Below the pieces are notes generated by a model. That model saw only the letters and a list, made by a program, of their open reading frames with translations, did no database searches and was not told where the DNA came from. A stretch of 64,000 nt of DNA from Alviniconcha marisindica (taxonomy: Eukaryota > Mollusca > Gastropoda > Provannidae), in NCBI GenBank assembly GCA_018857735.1, contig JABMCL010000332.1, positions 80,001 to 144,000 on the forward strand, written 5' to 3'. The translations under genes and the position numbers were made by a program. Positions 62,501 to 64,000 of the stretch are shown in pieces (the stretch's first letter is position 1; each line of letters begins with the position of its first letter).

Positions 62501-64000
62501 TACTTCCACATTGTTCATAGTTTATAGCAATATTTCTCAGTCTGTGTTACATTGTTTGCTGGTGTTGCTGATATACCTACATGAAAGTTTTTTTCTGTTT
62601 CACACTGCATCACGACTCCATCCAGAACACCCACCATTTGTTGGTTTGCTTGTTTTGCTGTTTTCTGCAGGCTCCAGTTTTGGATTGACTTTGTTGTTAT
62701 ACACAGGTTTTATGGCTTTCTGTGAATGAATCAAAAGGACTGATGTAAAGTTGTGAGATGTTATGGATATGGACCTTATTTCGAGGACACAGCAGGTCTT
62801 CATGTATGGTAATAACACAGTCTAGGAAGAGGTGTTTTTTGTTCTGTTGCATGGTCTCTCAGTCTCACATTAGCATTTGGGTATGTGCTACAGGTGAAGT
62901 GTCTGTGTATTGATGAAGAAAATCCCTGTGGTGAATGACAAGTGATGTGAACAGCATCAGCAGCTTGGGTATCAGACTTGAAAACTGTAAGAGTATGGCA
63001 TCACAGGTGCAATGGGCATGAACTACCACTAAGCAGGTAAACGGACAAGCAAGATCACATTGTGAAATCTGTGTTTGCATTTGTGTAAAGTTGAGAAGAA
63101 GGTAGCTATACATAACCTTGGTAGCTTTGAGCATAAACCTGGTAACTTTTAGTGATAATGCTGCTTGCACAAAGCGTGGATACTTTTCATATTCCTGCAA
63201 CTTGTTTAATTTTAGAAGTTATGGCACACTTTTTGTTATCAGAGTTGTGTTTTACTTTTGACTGATGGTCACCCACCACGATTCTCTTGAATATGCCTTT
63301 TTTGTTCAGGTGCACAAAACACAGTTTGCTGTCTTTCCATTTGAGCTTCCATTTTTGTACACTGTACACGTTTTTACAGGTTGAAATGATTGATGTCCTA
63401 TGTGCTGAACTAGTTTTTATTCTGCTGCTGATGGATTTATTCCATCTGCAGAATGGGAAGATGGCACAGGCTGCCAGTGCAAAGGGTGAAAGTTAACAGT
63501 AATTTACCAAGATTTGCTCAAAAACTTGGTGTTTGACGCTTTTTGATTATACAGATACAAAATATATTACATGGATGTAATTGATACCGCAGGGTTTTAG
63601 TTTTGATTAATGCTTTTGATGCTTTTAGCCGTTTTCCTGCTGATCAAAATGGGCAACATTTTCCGGACTCATGATAAGTTGAAAGGAAGTTTTTTTCCTG
63701 CTCCGTGTACACCATGCAGAGTTGATTCAATGGTTTGGGTTCAGTGTTAACCCTTTAACTGCTGGAGTTGTCTGGTCAGGATCTAGTAATTTTCTAGTTG
63801 TGGTCAGATGAAATGTTGGGCACTGGAAAGTGACAACCAGCAGTGGAAGGGTTTGAACCCACCACAGCAAGTTTTAACTGCCACAATGTACAAAATAGTG
63901 CTACTGCAATGGTGTTTTTATCTTGTCTTTTTTATCAGCCACACTTTTAGACTGAATTTTTCACAAGGGCTTGAATGCGTATATTTTGAGGACTTTTTTT
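59554..64000 (+). other. BMPR1: Probable BMPR1 3' UTR and flank
   Basis: About 4.4 kb without any recognisable exon or family motif. I did not see a clear AATAAA on the plus strand followed by a GT-rich element; ATTAAA occurs near 60755 and 62219. The transcript may end at one of these or beyond the window. A short tandem duplication lies near 61098-61180 (AAAAGTGAACCTATACAA). Confidence 0.4.

Overview
The window is animal nuclear DNA: genes split by many GT-AG introns, much simple sequence (above all AC/TG runs), tRNA-derived SINEs, L2-type LINE fragments and small inverted-repeat transposons. The predicted proteins resemble bilaterian orthologues, and the repeat style and a small cysteine-rich secreted peptide gene suggest a marine mollusc, probably a gastropod. 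That assignment is inference. No bacterial genes, CRISPR arrays, rRNA genes or functional tRNA genes were seen.

Layout. 1-10 kb is repeat-rich: a SINE, a 73-bp tandem array, foldback repeats and a MITE. It holds one small two-exon minus-strand gene (4205-6302) for a secreted peptide with eight cysteines. 11.1-17.35 kb carries a complete five-exon LSM5 gene on the minus strand (U6 snRNP / mRNA-decay LSm ring subunit), with a hAT-like element in intron 1. 18.5-28.9 kb is a transposon graveyard: two L2 LINE fragments, a three-level nested insertion (L2 inside SINE inside MITE), three foldback hairpins and very long AC/TG microsatellites. Two exons of an unidentified minus-strand gene may lie at 20.9-22.1 kb. 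29.68-42.40 kb is a complete 15-exon SUZ12 gene (Polycomb Repressive Complex 2 subunit, 609 aa) with a roughly 6.7-kb 3' UTR. 50.32-59.55 kb is a complete 11-exon BMP type I receptor (ALK3/ALK6 class, 522 aa), and the remainder is probably its 3' UTR.

The three recognised genes are a general RNA-processing subunit, a chromatin repressor and a developmental signalling receptor. Nothing suggests co-regulation; this is ordinary euchromatic neighbourhood. The less ordinary content is the cysteine-rich peptide gene, a minisatellite in SUZ12 that re-copies a splice donor, a second SUZ12 minisatellite whose every unit contains a palindrome, the nested transposons with recognisable insertion footprints, and the cluster of perfect or near-perfect hairpins. 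Exon limits were deduced by hand from splice consensus, reading phase and family similarity; all three main genes sum to exact multiples of three with no internal stop.
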